From positions 644,744 to 708,743 of the forward strand of contig NFUW01000002.1 of assembly GCA_002127285.1 (NCBI GenBank): 64,000 nt of DNA, written 5' to 3'. Shown here piece by piece: positions 15,511 through 25,178 of the stretch. Numbering within the stretch: position 1 is the first letter of the stretch; every line of letters begins with the position of its first letter. The notes below the pieces were generated by a model. That model ran no database searches. It was not told the origin of the DNA and was given only the letters and a program-made list of their open reading frames with translations. Position numbers and translations under genes: made by a program. Source of the stretch: Chitinophagaceae bacterium IBVUCB1 (lineage in GTDB: Bacteria; Bacteroidota; Bacteroidia; Chitinophagales; Chitinophagaceae).

Positions 15511-18126
15511 TTATTTATACGACTTTACTATTTCTTTCAATTCATTCAGTTTTAACAATGCCTCAACAGGTGTCAGCGTGTTGATGTCTGTGGCTTCCAG
15601 TATATCCTGTACACGGCGCAGGTCGTCTGTTACACCATCAAAAATATTGAGTTGAAACTTGGGCAAGGGATTGATTTGCTTCACTTTAGCAGCCGTTCCG
15701 CCTTTATCTGCATGTTTTTCTTCCAGCAATGCCAGTATCTCATCTGCCCGTTGCAGCAATGCTGGGGGCATACCCGCCATACGCGCTACCTGAATACCAA
15801 AGCTATGCCTGCTGCCACCAGTTGCCAGCTTGCGCAGGAAGATGACTTTATTGCCTGTTTCCTTGTGGGTGATGTGATAGTTCTTTACATGTTCCAATTG
15901 GTTCTCCAGTTCGTTTATCTCGTGGTAGTGCGTAGCAAAGAGTGTCTTGGGTTTGTGAGGGCTATTATGCAGATGCTCTACTATAGACCATGCAATAGAT
16001 ATACCATCGTAGGTACTGGTACCACGCCCTATCTCATCGAGCAACACGAGGCTGCGTTCGCTGATGCTGTTGATGATACTCGCGGTTTCATTCATCTCAA
16101 CCATGAAGGTGCTTTCACCACCACTCAAATTGTCAGAAGCACCTACTCTTGTAAATATCTTGTCCGTCAGCCCGATGGTTGCGGCATCGGCAGGTACAAA
16201 GCTACCCATGTGTGCCATCAGTGTGATGATAGCCGTTTGGCGTAGCAATGCAGACTTACCACTCATGTTAGGCCCTGTCAATATAATAACCTGTTGGCTG
16301 TCTTTATCAAGAAAAATATCGTTGGCTACATATTGCTCGCCGGGGGGAAGTTGTTGTTCTATTACAGGATGGCGACCTTGTTTAATATCAAGCAGTGCGT
16401 CTTTCACTACTTGCGGGCGGTGATAGTTGTATTGTTTAGCGGTATTGGCAAAAGATAAGAGGCAATCTAACTGTGCAATGATATGGGCATTGGTTTGGAT
16501 GGGTGCTATATGTGGCTCTATATCCGTAAGCAGTTTTTGATACACGTCCATCTCAATAGCCAGTATCTTTTCTTCCGCACCCAATATTTTTTCTTCGTAT
16601 TCTTTCAGTTCGGGTGTGATGTATCGTTCGGCATTTGCCAGTGTCTGTTTGCGTATCCAATCTTGCGGCACTTTGTCTTTATGTGCATTGGTTACTTCAA
16701 GATAATAACCGAATACATTATTGTATGCCACTTTCAACGAGCCGATACCTGTACGCTCGGCTTCTTTTTGCTGTATTTGCAACAGGTAGTTTTTGCCACT
16801 GCGCGATATAGTGCGCAGTTCATCCAGCTCAGCATGTACACCTTCGCGTATCATACCGCCCTTTATTGCAACGGCAGGTGCATCTTCTGTTATGATTTGT
16901 TTAATCAGTTTGTGCAGTTCCGTTAATGGCTGCAATGGTTGGCAAAGCTGTATCAGTGCATCAAAGCCACTATTACTGCCAATAGCTTTTACCTGCTCCA
17001 TAAACTCGAGGCTGCGTGCCAGTTGCAGCACCTCTCTCGGGTTGGCTTTCTTTAGCGGTATCTTACCTATCAAACGCTCTACATCGCCTACCTGCTTTAT
17101 CAATTGCAGTATAGCGTGGTTGGTATCCTGCTCTTTGATGAAATAAGTAACTAAATCGAGCCGATGATTGATGCGTATAATATCCGACAAAGGAAATATC
17201 AGCCAACGCTTCAGTAACCTTGCACCCATTGGTGTGTGGGTATGGTCTATCGCAGCCAGCAGGCTATTACCTTTTTCATCGGTGCTATGTATCAGTTCCA
17301 GATTGCGGATGGTAAACCTGTCCATCCACATAAACTCATCGGCAACTATGCGCTGTATGGTATTGATGTGTTGCAGGTTGGGGTGTTCGGTATCTTTCAA
17401 ATAATGGATGGCTACACCCGCAGCTATGGTAGCGGGTTTCATATCTTCTATACCATAGCCTTTCAGCGATTGTGTCTGGAAATGTTGCAGCAACAAATCG
17501 TACGTGTATTGCTCCGCGAAAATCCATTCTTCCAATGGGAATGTATAAACACGGGCATCTATGTTTTCTTTAAACCGCCTGACTTGTGTTTTAGATAATA
17601 ATACTTCAGATGGCTGAAAGCTTTGCAGCAGCTTATCCATATACTCCTCACTACCCTGCGCTGCGTAAAACTCGCCCGTGCTGATGTCGAGAAATGCTAC
17701 CCCGCAAACCGTATCTGATAAATATAACGACGCGAGAAAATTGTTGGTTTTGTTTTCAAGCAGCTTATCGTTGGTAGCTACGCCGGGGGTTACCAATTCC
17801 GTAACGCCACGCTTTACAATGCCCTTTGCAGCTTTAGGGTCTTCCAACTGATCGCAGATAGCTACACGATAGCCTGCTTTTACCAGTTTGTGCAGGTAGG
17901 TATCTACAGAATGATGCGGAAATCCTGCTAACTCGATATGCGATGCAGAGCCATTGGCACGTTTGGTGAGTGTGATGCCTAATACACGCGATGCAATCAA
18001 CGCATCTTCGCCAAAGGTTTCGTAGAAATCGCCCACACGAAATAATAATACGGCATCCGGATACCTTGCTTTGATTTCCTTATGCTGCTTCATTAATGGT
18101 GTTTCTGCCACTTCCTTCTTTGCCAT
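15511..18126 (-). CDS. mutS: DNA mismatch repair protein MutS
   Basis: Recognises mismatches and small loops and recruits MutL; 871 residues, the normal length. The mismatch-probing Phe-x-Glu is F34-Y35-E36 in VGDFYETFGE. The ATPase has Walker A GPNMSGKS near residue 620, Walker B with LLDEIGRGTSTYDG and ATHYHEI downstream. QLNIF near residue 833 fits the beta-clamp motif that MutS proteins carry close to the C-terminus. The ATG at 18126 fits the family N-terminus (PLMKQHKEIKARYPDAVLLFRVGDFYE). No mutL is in the window. Confidence 0.97.
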   Translation of the reverse strand: MAKKEVAETPLMKQHKEIKARYPDAVLLFRVGDFYETFGEDALIASRVLGITLTKRANGSASHIELAGFPHHSVDTYLHKLVKAGYRVAICDQLEDPKAAKGIVKRGVTELVTPGVATNDKLLENKTNNFLASLYLSDTVCGVAFLDISTGEFYAAQGSEEYMDKLLQSFQPSEVLLSKTQVRRFKENIDARVYTFPLEEWIFAEQYTYDLLLQHFQTQSLKGYGIEDMKPATIAAGVAIHYLKDTEHPNLQHINTIQRIVADEFMWMDRFTIRNLELIHSTDEKGNSLLAAIDHTHTPMGARLLKRWLIFPLSDIIRINHRLDLVTYFIKEQDTNHAILQLIKQVGDVERLIGKIPLKKANPREVLQLARSLEFMEQVKAIGSNSGFDALIQLCQPLQPLTELHKLIKQIITEDAPAVAIKGGMIREGVHAELDELRTISRSGKNYLLQIQQKEAERTGIGSLKVAYNNVFGYYLEVTNAHKDKVPQDWIRKQTLANAERYITPELKEYEEKILGAEEKILAIEMDVYQKLLTDIEPHIAPIQTNAHIIAQLDCLLSFANTAKQYNYHRPQVVKDALLDIKQGRHPVIEQQLPPGEQYVANDIFLDKDSQQVIILTGPNMSGKSALLRQTAIITLMAHMGSFVPADAATIGLTDKIFTRVGASDNLSGGESTFMVEMNETASIINSISERSLVLLDEIGRGTSTYDGISIAWSIVEHLHNSPHKPKTLFATHYHEINELENQLEHVKNYHITHKETGNKVIFLRKLATGGSRHSFGIQVARMAGMPPALLQRADEILALLEEKHADKGGTAAKVKQINPLPKFQLNIFDGVTDDLRRVQDILEATDINTLTPVEALLKLNELKEIVKSYK

Positions 18127-18134
18127 GCGGATAG

Positions 18135-18142
18135 CAAACCTA
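18135..18142 (-). promoter_or_regulatory. Candidate -7 element for mutS
   Basis: Minus-strand TAGGTTTG matches TAnnTTTG, but it lies only eight bases before the ATG, which would give an almost leaderless mRNA. It could be fortuitous. Confidence 0.3.
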
Positions 18143-18148
18143 AATAAA

Positions 18149-18182
18149 AAGCCCCTAACACCCTAACAGGCATTAGCGGCTT
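18149..18182 (-). terminator. Terminator between the M1 peptidase gene and mutS
   Basis: AAGCCCCTAA (18149-18158) pairs with TTAGCGGCTT (18173-18182) with one mismatch and a 14-base loop; the minus-strand product ends in GGCTTTTTATTT. It separates the nrnA-FKBP-peptidase run from mutS. Confidence 0.7.
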
Positions 18183-18200
18183 GGGATATAATGTGGATTA

Positions 18201-19874
18201 CTATTTTTCCTTCACCAAAAAATCGGGCGAAACTTCAATATTAAAGCCTGCTTTCTTCCAGGGTATGCTCTGCCATTCGGCAGTTACATTCAGTGTTGCT
18301 GCTTTTTTAGTGGTAGATACAGGCAATGGTAAAGAAAAACCATCTACCACATTTGTAAACCTGTAATGCAATTCTTTTTGTTTGATGTACCATTCAAGTA
18401 CAGGTATTTTGGTAGTACGCAAATACTGGTCGAACAAGGGTTTTAGGTTTAGCCCAGTAAAACGAATAATGTAATCTTCTACTTCTTTTGTAGTTACTAT
18501 TTTGTGATAAAAGTCCTTATTCAGCCCGCGCAGCAGTTGCCTGAATTTTTCATCGTTATTTATCAGCACCCGTATCATGTGTACTACTGCACTACCCTTA
18601 TCGTATTTATCGCTGCTACCATCATCGCGTACACCATAGTTGCCAATTACGGGTACATCGTTGCGCATGTTTTTCCATTCGCCACGAGTATAGGCGTATG
18701 CCTTCTCTTTGCCAAACGCACATTCGGCAAACAGAGCTTCAGTATAAGTAGTAAAACCCTCGTGCAGCCAGTTATCGGCTACATCGGCTGCAGTAATATT
18801 ATTGCCAAACCATTCGTGTCCCGTTTCGTGGATGATGATGAAGTCGAACAAAGTACCTACACCCGTACCACTACGGTCAGAGCCCAGATAACCCATTTTA
18901 TACTGGTTGCCATAAGCTACTGCGCTCTGATGCTCCATGCCAAGGAAAGGAGCTTCTACTAATTTATAGCCATCTTCATAAAACGGATATGGCCCCATCC
19001 AGTATTCAAAACAATGCAACATTTGTTTTGTAACGGCAAACTGCTTTCGCGCTTTTTCTTCGTTATGTTTCAGTGCGTAGTAGCTGATGTCGAGTTTCCC
19101 TTTTTCCCCCATCAGTGTATCGTTCCATCCTATATAGGCACCGCCATAAAAACTTGTATTGTATGTGTTGATAGGATTTTTCACTTCCCAAATATTTATT
19201 CTTGACCTGAAAACATCTAATAATGGCATACCATTTGAAACAAAGGTCATCTTGCCAAGTTTAGGCGATACGGAAATCAACATACCTTCATCCGGTTCGT
19301 CTGTCTGATAATCTTTACAAGGCCACCAAACACTGGCACCCACACCTTGACAGGCCACGCTGTACCATGGCTGTCCGGTGCTGTCAATACCCCAAATCAT
19401 TCCTCCATCCCATGGGGGTAGCTTGGCAATCCTTGGCTTACCACTATAGTAGATTTTTATCTCTTTAACAGCACTTGTACCCCATTTTCCAAAATTGTAG
19501 TACAACCACCATACACTACCATCTTTTCTGACATTGGCTTTTACAGACTTTACTATTACCTCGTCTTTTACTCCTGCTTTTTTCAATGTGTCGAAATCAT
19601 AAACAAATACACTATCAATAGCAAGTGTATCTTGCAGGTCAATTTGCATAAATGCCGCGGGCTTATCAACAACCTTAAACCTTATAATATTTTCACCGGA
19701 TAATTTTCTGTTTTCAGCGTCTAAGTACACGGTCAGGCTGTAATGCTGCACATCCCACCAACGTCTGCCCTCGCCATTGCTGCCTCGCAATGTGTCTTGG
19801 CGGGTATAAGCAAAAGTGGTATTTGCTGAGAGCAAATACCACAATGTTATCAGGATGTAAAATGATTTATACAT
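18201..19874 (-). CDS. M1-family (gluzincin) metallopeptidase, secreted
   Basis: Predicted periplasmic or surface zinc aminopeptidase of 557 residues, lacking the large C-terminal domain of full-length M1 enzymes such as PepN. Signal peptide at 1-24, an N-terminal beta-sandwich, then the catalytic part: LGMEHQSAVAYGNQY near 311-325 (the counterpart of the GAMEN loop), zinc motif H349-E-T-G-H353 and the third ligand E372 in NWLHEGFTTYTEA. The catalytic motifs are intact. It begins three bases after the upstream FKBP gene, so it is in the same operon as three folding factors for exported proteins. Confidence 0.92.
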   Translation of the reverse strand: MYKSFYILITLWYLLSANTTFAYTRQDTLRGSNGEGRRWWDVQHYSLTVYLDAENRKLSGENIIRFKVVDKPAAFMQIDLQDTLAIDSVFVYDFDTLKKAGVKDEVIVKSVKANVRKDGSVWWLYYNFGKWGTSAVKEIKIYYSGKPRIAKLPPWDGGMIWGIDSTGQPWYSVACQGVGASVWWPCKDYQTDEPDEGMLISVSPKLGKMTFVSNGMPLLDVFRSRINIWEVKNPINTYNTSFYGGAYIGWNDTLMGEKGKLDISYYALKHNEEKARKQFAVTKQMLHCFEYWMGPYPFYEDGYKLVEAPFLGMEHQSAVAYGNQYKMGYLGSDRSGTGVGTLFDFIIIHETGHEWFGNNITAADVADNWLHEGFTTYTEALFAECAFGKEKAYAYTRGEWKNMRNDVPVIGNYGVRDDGSSDKYDKGSAVVHMIRVLINNDEKFRQLLRGLNKDFYHKIVTTKEVEDYIIRFTGLNLKPLFDQYLRTTKIPVLEWYIKQKELHYRFTNVVDGFSLPLPVSTTKKAATLNVTAEWQSIPWKKAGFNIEVSPDFLVKEK

Positions 19875-19877
19875 TCT

Positions 19878-20810
19878 CTATTTTCCATTAGCAGGTGATG
19901 GGGCTGCATTGTTTTCTGCAATTACATCCAGCAGTTCTACATCAAATATCAGGATACCGTTTACTGGTATGCGGCTTGGGTCGGGGCTGTTAGCACCATA
20001 AGCCAGCGGCGATGGTATGTACAGTGTTGCTTTAGTACCTTTTTTCAAGATCCCAAAACCTTCGTCCCAACCTTTGATAACCATACCTTGCCCTACATTG
20101 AACATGAACGGCTCAACGTGTTGGAAAGCAGGGTCAACATTCGAGTCGAATGTTTTGCCATCCATTGTTTTGCCAGTATAGTTTACACTTACACGCTGCC
20201 CTGGTTTAGCAACCGCACCTGTACCCATTTTAGAAATGGTGTAATACAAACCTGATGCTGTTTTAGTTGGCTTCAATTTGTTTTTAGCAAAGTATTCTTG
20301 CAACAATTTGTCGTCTATGTCTTTTTGTTTGGCTGCTGCAGCATCCGATTCTTTTTGTTTATCAGCCGCCGATTTGATACCTGCCAATACAGTGTAATAA
20401 TATGCCATCTGGCCAACACCTTCCTTCATCCAAGGTTGTTTCTGGAAACCAGGCAATGTCATCAGGGAATCTATAGAATAACGGAAGATGGCACTATCCC
20501 CAGGGGTTAAATACATGAACCCTTCTATCACATCTCCCTTGCCGGGAGCAGCCATAATTTGTATTTCCGCAGGTTGATTATTCATTACCACTCTTGTGTT
20601 GAAGTGTGTACTGTCATCTACTACCAGTTTCAGGTGTACGGATATAAAATCGCCCATTGCAGGCTTTTGTGTACCCGGGGCATCATATACTATTTTATAC
20701 TCCATTCCGTTTGGAGTGGTCTTGTAGCCTTCGTCTTTCTTTTTAGTTTGTGCTGTTGCCGTACATACACAAAGCAGTCCTGCAATAACTATTACCAGTG
20801 ATTTTTTCAT
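19878..20810 (-). CDS. FKBP-type peptidyl-prolyl isomerase, periplasmic (tandem copy 1)
   Basis: Exported proline isomerase, 310 residues, signal peptide MKKSLVIVIAGLLCVCTATAQ. The C-terminal FKBP domain (about 190-298) has the expected motifs VNYTGKTMDGKTFDSN, MVIKGWDEGFGILKKGTKATLYIPSPLAYG and IPVNGILIFDVELLDV. The N-terminal half (about 30-150) looks like a worn second FKBP domain: MEYKIVYD, GDFISVHLKL and TPGDSAIFRYSIDSL occupy matching positions. A charged Gln/Lys/Asp linker joins them. One of three adjacent paralogues on the minus strand, three bases before the peptidase gene. Confidence 0.93.
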   Translation of the reverse strand: MKKSLVIVIAGLLCVCTATAQTKKKDEGYKTTPNGMEYKIVYDAPGTQKPAMGDFISVHLKLVVDDSTHFNTRVVMNNQPAEIQIMAAPGKGDVIEGFMYLTPGDSAIFRYSIDSLMTLPGFQKQPWMKEGVGQMAYYYTVLAGIKSAADKQKESDAAAAKQKDIDDKLLQEYFAKNKLKPTKTASGLYYTISKMGTGAVAKPGQRVSVNYTGKTMDGKTFDSNVDPAFQHVEPFMFNVGQGMVIKGWDEGFGILKKGTKATLYIPSPLAYGANSPDPSRIPVNGILIFDVELLDVIAENNAAPSPANGK

Positions 20811-20846
20811 TTCTTATATCAGTTTTCAGTTTTAGATATGTTTTTA

Positions 20847-21737
20847 TTATTTTACGTCCACCAATTCTACATCAAAAACGAGTATTGAGTTGGGTGGTAT
20901 GGCAGCCGTTGGGCTGTTTTTTCCATAAGCCAATGGCGATGGTATGAATAAAGTAGCTTTAGCTCCTTTATTCAGTAAAGCTATACCCTCATCCCAGCCT
21001 TGTATCACATTGCCCTTGCCCAACAGGAAAGAAATAGGTTCCTGATGTTTGAACTTAGGATCTACGCTTGAGTCGAATACATTGCCGTCCAGCGTGCGAC
21101 CTGTATAGTTTACATATACGGTTTGTCCTGCTTTTGCTTTTTCGCCAGTACCCTCTTTGGTAATGGTGTAATACAAACCTGACGGGGTTTTCTGCACACC
21201 CGTTATACGCTTGTCTGCTATATATACAAAGATGATTTTGTCGTCGATAGCAAACTGTTCGCTATTGCTCATGTTCTTTTCTTTATTTACCTGCTCTTGC
21301 GTCTTTACACTAAGCATAGAGATGATGTAGGTAACTTTACCACCCGGCTTCATCCATGGCTGCGTTTTTTGTTTGGCAGCTATGATTGAATCAACAGATA
21401 CATACGCTACCATGCTATCGCCGGCACTCATCATTCCCAATACTTCTGCCAAATCACCGTTGAATTTAGGTTGGGTAACTGGGAAAGAAACCGGCTTGCC
21501 ATTATTGTTTGCCCTTGAGTCGAAAATGAGGCTATCGTTGTATTTAGTATGGATGTGTATCTCTACAAAATCCGTTTCCTTTGCATTAGCTGTCGCTTTA
21601 TTGTCACGATACATTTTGTACTCGATGCCGCTTGCGGTTTTATTGTATGCTGATTTCTTGCCTGCATTTTTAGAGGTAGAACAAGCCGCCAGTAAGCCCA
21701 TAGCGGTTATTGTGAGTATGAATGAAAATTGTTTCAT
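20847..21737 (-). CDS. FKBP-type peptidyl-prolyl isomerase, lipoprotein (tandem copy 2)
   Basis: Same two-domain plan as its neighbours, about 296 residues. The ATG at 21737 gives a good lipoprotein signal MKQFSFILTITAMGLLAAC; six codons upstream in frame are not needed. The C-terminal FKBP domain has VNYTGRTLDGNVFDSSVDP, NVIQGWDEGIALLNKGAKATLFIPSPLAYG and IPPNSILVFDVELVDVK. It is probably anchored to the inner leaflet of the outer membrane, unlike copy 1, which has an ordinary signal peptide. Spacing of 40-odd bases to both neighbours suggests one transcript. Confidence 0.93.
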   Translation of the reverse strand: MKQFSFILTITAMGLLAACSTSKNAGKKSAYNKTASGIEYKMYRDNKATANAKETDFVEIHIHTKYNDSLIFDSRANNNGKPVSFPVTQPKFNGDLAEVLGMMSAGDSMVAYVSVDSIIAAKQKTQPWMKPGGKVTYIISMLSVKTQEQVNKEKNMSNSEQFAIDDKIIFVYIADKRITGVQKTPSGLYYTITKEGTGEKAKAGQTVYVNYTGRTLDGNVFDSSVDPKFKHQEPISFLLGKGNVIQGWDEGIALLNKGAKATLFIPSPLAYGKNSPTAAIPPNSILVFDVELVDVK

Positions 21738-21778
21738 TTTATGTGTTGCGTACAAATAGAGAAATGCTTTTGATACGG

Positions 21779-22699
21779 TTATTTTATGTCTTTCACATCA
21801 ATATCGAACACCAATACTGAATTAGCAGGCATTTCTTCGCCGCGTGCCTGTGAGCCATATGCTAAAGGAGAAGGGATAAACAGTTTCGCCCTGCTACCTT
21901 TTTTCAAAAGCATCAGTCCTTCTTCCCAACCCGGTATAACCTGTCCATCACCAACCCGCACACTCAACGGCTCTACATGCTGAAATTTTGGGTCCACATT
22001 CGAGTCGAACACATTACCGTTCAGCAACTTGCCTGTATAGTCAACCGTTACCGTTTGTCCTTTTTGCGCAGTGCTGCCTGTACCTTCTTTTTCTATCAGG
22101 TAATATAAGCCTGTACCTGTTTTAGTTGGCTTCAGGTTGTTGGCTGCAAAGTAATCTTGCATCAGCTTATCGTCTATCGCCATTTGCGATGCTGACTGCT
22201 GCATCATTTCCTGTTGTGCTTTTTCCTGCGCTTGTTTTACCTCCGCTTCTGTCTTTACAGATACCACTACTACAGAATACATGACATATGCGCCTTTTTT
22301 AATGAAAGGAGGTAACTGTCCGCCTTGCGCGGCAGATAATTTCATAATTGTATCTGTAGGTATACGGAACAGGGCACTATCACCTTTGCTCAATAGTTTC
22401 AAACCCGCAGGCCAGTCGCTTTTGAACTGCAAGGGTACATCAACTGGTATTTCTATCGGCTGTCCGCCGTTCATAGCTACATAGTCTTGCAGCAAGCTGT
22501 CTTTCTTGTCTTTTTCGGTATAATATATCCTCAGTTTCACGGTTGCCATATCGCCGGCAGAAAGGTTTTTACCTTCTTTCTTATCGGTAACAATGCGGTA
22601 TTCAAGACCTTCTTTTGTTTTTTTAAAGCTGTCGTTGTTGCAAGATGTGATGCCAACTACTGCCAGTGCTAATGCTGCAGGTACTAAACGTTTTATCAT
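21779..22699 (-). CDS. FKBP-type peptidyl-prolyl isomerase, lipoprotein (tandem copy 3)
   Basis: First FKBP gene of the run in transcription order, 306 residues. Lipoprotein signal ending GITSC. N-terminal half with EYRIVTDKKEG, GDMATVKLRIYY and LSKGDSALFRIPTD parallels a degenerate FKBP fold; a Gln/Lys/Met-rich coiled linker follows (AQEKAQQEMMQQ); the C-terminal FKBP domain has VDYTGKLLNGNVFDSN, VIPGWEEGLMLLKKGSRAKLFIPSPLAYG and MPANSVLVFDIDVKDIK. It starts 22 bases after the nrnA stop. Paralogous to copies 1 and 2, so the array arose by duplication. Confidence 0.93.
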   Translation of the reverse strand: MIKRLVPAALALAVVGITSCNNDSFKKTKEGLEYRIVTDKKEGKNLSAGDMATVKLRIYYTEKDKKDSLLQDYVAMNGGQPIEIPVDVPLQFKSDWPAGLKLLSKGDSALFRIPTDTIMKLSAAQGGQLPPFIKKGAYVMYSVVVVSVKTEAEVKQAQEKAQQEMMQQSASQMAIDDKLMQDYFAANNLKPTKTGTGLYYLIEKEGTGSTAQKGQTVTVDYTGKLLNGNVFDSNVDPKFQHVEPLSVRVGDGQVIPGWEEGLMLLKKGSRAKLFIPSPLAYGSQARGEEMPANSVLVFDIDVKDIK

Positions 22700-22720
22700 T
22701 TTATGTTATAGATTATAAAT

Positions 22721-23719
22721 TTATCGGGGGTGAATATCGGATAAAATTTCCTTAAAGTATGTAATTGTTTCTTCAAAACTCTTTTGAGATGAGCCACCTG
22801 ACGCGTTGAAGTGACCGCCACCGTTGAAGTAAGTGCGCGCAATGGTGCTCACATCAAAATTGCCCTTGCTGCGGAACGATAGCTTTACCTCATCGCTGCG
22901 CTCGGTTATCATCGTAGCAAACCTGACGCTGCCTATGCTCAACGGATAGTTAACCAAACCCTCGGTATCACCCGTATTTACATCAAATAGTTTCAGGTCT
23001 TTTCTCGAAAGGCATATTAACCCAGCGTTCAACTTAGGGAATATCTCCATTTTTTCGAGCAGTACATAGCCAAGAAACTGCATACGCTTCACACTCCAGC
23101 TATCATACACTTCCTCGTGTATGCGGCTGTGGTTCAGTCCTTTTCTGATGAAGTCTGCCACCATATCGTGTACACCAGCCGTAGTAACAGGGAAACGGAA
23201 CGAGCCTGTATCTGTCATTACACCCGTGTATAAGCAAGCGGCTATATTCAGGTCTATCAAATCATTATCGCCACATAGGTTGATGTAGTCATACACCATC
23301 TCGCAAGTGCTGCTTTTTTCCGGTATGCTTACGCCATAGTCCCACACGGGTTTGGGCATCAGGTGATGGTCTATCAATACTTTGGGTGCGGTAGCTGCAG
23401 CCAGTTGGGCTGTCATGTATTTGGTGCGGCTATAGTCGTTGAAGTCGAGGCAATACACTATCTCTGCCTCTGCCAATGCGGTTTCAGCCCTTTTGCTTTC
23501 AGCCTCGTAGTTGAGGATATGCTGCACACCGGGTATCCACATCAGGAAGTCAGGTATTTCGCTGGGCGATACAGGTGTTACCGTGTGACCTTTCTTCACC
23601 AGATAATGATACAACCCCATCATGCTGCCAATAGCATCGCCATCGGGCTTGTGGTGCGTTGTAATGAATATCTTTTTAGGTGTTTGCAGTAAAGGCTGTA
23701 AATCTTGTATCGGTCGCAT
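22721..23719 (-). CDS. DHH/DHHA1 phosphoesterase, NrnA-like oligoribonuclease / pAp phosphatase
   Basis: Cytosolic hydrolase of 332 residues that, in this family, degrades nano-RNA and dephosphorylates 3'-phosphoadenosine-5'-phosphate; some relatives split cyclic dinucleotides. Motifs: THHKPDGDAIGSMMGLYHYL (21-40), YCLDFNDYSRTKY with the second metal Asp, LIDHH (the DHH motif), DTGSFRFPVTT, and the DHHA1 motif GGGHFNASGGSS near the C-terminus. First gene of the minus-strand run that continues with the FKBP triplet. Confidence 0.92.
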   Translation of the reverse strand: MRPIQDLQPLLQTPKKIFITTHHKPDGDAIGSMMGLYHYLVKKGHTVTPVSPSEIPDFLMWIPGVQHILNYEAESKRAETALAEAEIVYCLDFNDYSRTKYMTAQLAAATAPKVLIDHHLMPKPVWDYGVSIPEKSSTCEMVYDYINLCGDNDLIDLNIAACLYTGVMTDTGSFRFPVTTAGVHDMVADFIRKGLNHSRIHEEVYDSWSVKRMQFLGYVLLEKMEIFPKLNAGLICLSRKDLKLFDVNTGDTEGLVNYPLSIGSVRFATMITERSDEVKLSFRSKGNFDVSTIARTYFNGGGHFNASGGSSQKSFEETITYFKEILSDIHPR

Positions 23720-23850
23720 TATTGTGGCGGGATATTACCCCTCGCTATCCTTATTTGATAAAGGGTGCAATTTACGGTATAGTGTGTTAAAATACACTTA
23801 ATTAAAAAAAATCATTTGCGCTGTTTGCGGTTTTACAGGCTGAAATAACC

Positions 23851-23858
23851 TAACTTTG
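23851..23858 (+). promoter_or_regulatory. -7 promoter element of ndk
   Basis: TAACTTTG followed by CGCCGTC, 31 bases before the ATG. TTTG at 23824-23827 could be the -33 element with a 23-bp spacer. The 15-base string TAACTTTGCGCCGTC recurs exactly at 43812. Confidence 0.65.
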
Positions 23859-23889
23859 CGCCGTCAAAACACAATTTATACATATCTAT

Positions 23890-24306
23890 ATGTCTAACCG
23901 TACATTTACAATGATTAAGCCAGATGCTGTAAAAGCTGGCAATATCGGCAACATCCTTCAAATGATAAACGCTGCGGGTTTCCGTATCGTAGCTATGAAA
24001 TATACCCACCTGACGATGGAAAGCGCAGGCAGGTTTTATGAAGTACATAAAGAACGTCCCTTTTATGGTGAGCTTTGCGAGTTTATGAGCAGTGGTCCTA
24101 TAGTAGCTGCTATACTTGAAAAAGATAATGCGGTAGCAGACTTCCGTACGCTGATAGGTGCTACAAACCCTGCCAATGCAGAAGAAGGTACTATCCGTAA
24201 AAAATATGCTACCTCTGTAGGCGAAAACGCAGTACATGGGTCTGATAGTGATGAAAATGCAGCAATAGAAGGCAATTTCTTCTTCAGCGGTTTGGAGCGT
24301 TTCTAA
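23890..24306 (+). CDS. ndk: Nucleoside diphosphate kinase
   Basis: Transfers the gamma phosphate from ATP to NDPs through a phosphohistidine. 138 residues, the normal size. The N-terminal motif [10 protein letters not shown] is canonical and the active His is H116 in [14 protein letters not shown]. It stands alone with its own promoter and terminator, divergent from nrnA. Confidence 0.97.
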   Translation: MSNRTFTMIKPDAVKAGNIGNILQMINAAGFRIVAMKYTHLTMESAGRFYEVHKERPFYGELCEFMSSGPIVAAILEKDNAVADFRTLIGATNPANAEEGTIRKKYATSVGENAVHGSDSDENAAIEGNFFFSGLERF

Positions 24307-24332
24307 GAGCTACACATCTTAATACATCATAC

Positions 24333-24360
24333 AACCACTTGCATTTGCAGGTGGTTTTTT
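24333..24360 (+). terminator. Terminator of ndk
   Basis: ACCACTTGC pairs with GCAGGTGGT (one G-T wobble) around a short loop, followed by TTTTTTT. Downstream, 24380-24425 carries the CCTCCTTTGAAGGAGG dispersed-repeat type, and nothing else is seen until 24553. Confidence 0.85.
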
Positions 24361-24552
24361 TGTTGGACTGTATCATTAGAGTATTCCTCCTTTGAAGGAG
24401 GTGTCCTGCAAGGACGGAGGATGTCTAATCGTGTAGTATACCTATGTAGGGAGTACATCACTCTTATACTGCTATACTCAGTATCGTATCCCTTCTAAGG
24501 GAGAATTAGCTTTATTTTCTACTCTTTATTCAGAAAAGATTGGAACAAAGAT

Positions 24553-25101
24553 TTAATACCTACTTAAAACAGGTAGATGTATATTTTCAATAGTCTTACT
24601 TATCTTTTTCAAAATGTATCTGTCATCATTCGTCCAGTTATTATACTCTATCTCTGATATTATTACCCCAGCTTCTTTAAAACTGACATCATAACTTCCC
24701 CAATATTTATTCGTTAAAGGGAAAGTACATAATTGATAATCGCAATTCAGAATTTTTATCTCAAGAAATATTTCTTTCGTTTGGTGTGTTACTTTCCTAA
24801 CGCTTTGTTTATTAAATAGTTTCTCATAATTGACTTTTATAGAATTTGGAACGACACAATTTTCTTCAGACTGATTTCGTTCATGCAAAGGAGTACCAAT
24901 TGCAGCTAAAATTTTTCTTTCTGTAATAGTATCAATTGTTTGAAGTCTGCTATATAAATCGTGTAAATTATTTGCACTATAATACATTGTAAGCCAATGC
25001 CCTTCCCATAAATTATACGCAAAGTTTAATTGGACAAGATAACCTGCCTTAGCTGATAAACTAATTATCATCAATAATACTGGTAATATTACTTTTCTCA
25101 T
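24553..25101 (-). CDS. Secreted hypothetical protein, AT-rich
   Basis: Unrecognised, 182 residues. A signal peptide MRKVILPVLLMIISLSAKA is clear. The mature part has four cysteines (NCVV, NCDYQLC) that could form disulfides. Its base composition is visibly more AT-rich than the neighbours, with more AAT, TTA and ATA codons, suggesting recent acquisition. It stands alone, converging on ndk. Confidence 0.72.
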   Translation of the reverse strand: MRKVILPVLLMIISLSAKAGYLVQLNFAYNLWEGHWLTMYYSANNLHDLYSRLQTIDTITERKILAAIGTPLHERNQSEENCVVPNSIKVNYEKLFNKQSVRKVTHQTKEIFLEIKILNCDYQLCTFPLTNKYWGSYDVSFKEAGVIISEIEYNNWTNDDRYILKKISKTIENIHLPVLSRY

Positions 25102-25178
25102 TAAAACTGAATCTCTGCTGGCTTACTTAGTAAGAAATATTGATTATTCACTAAAACCCGAATTTGCATATTACAATC

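Noticed and set aside
15652-16245. 197-codon frame opposite mutS
   Set aside because: Cys/Tyr/His-rich nonsense composition, wholly antisense to well-conserved MutS ATPase motifs.
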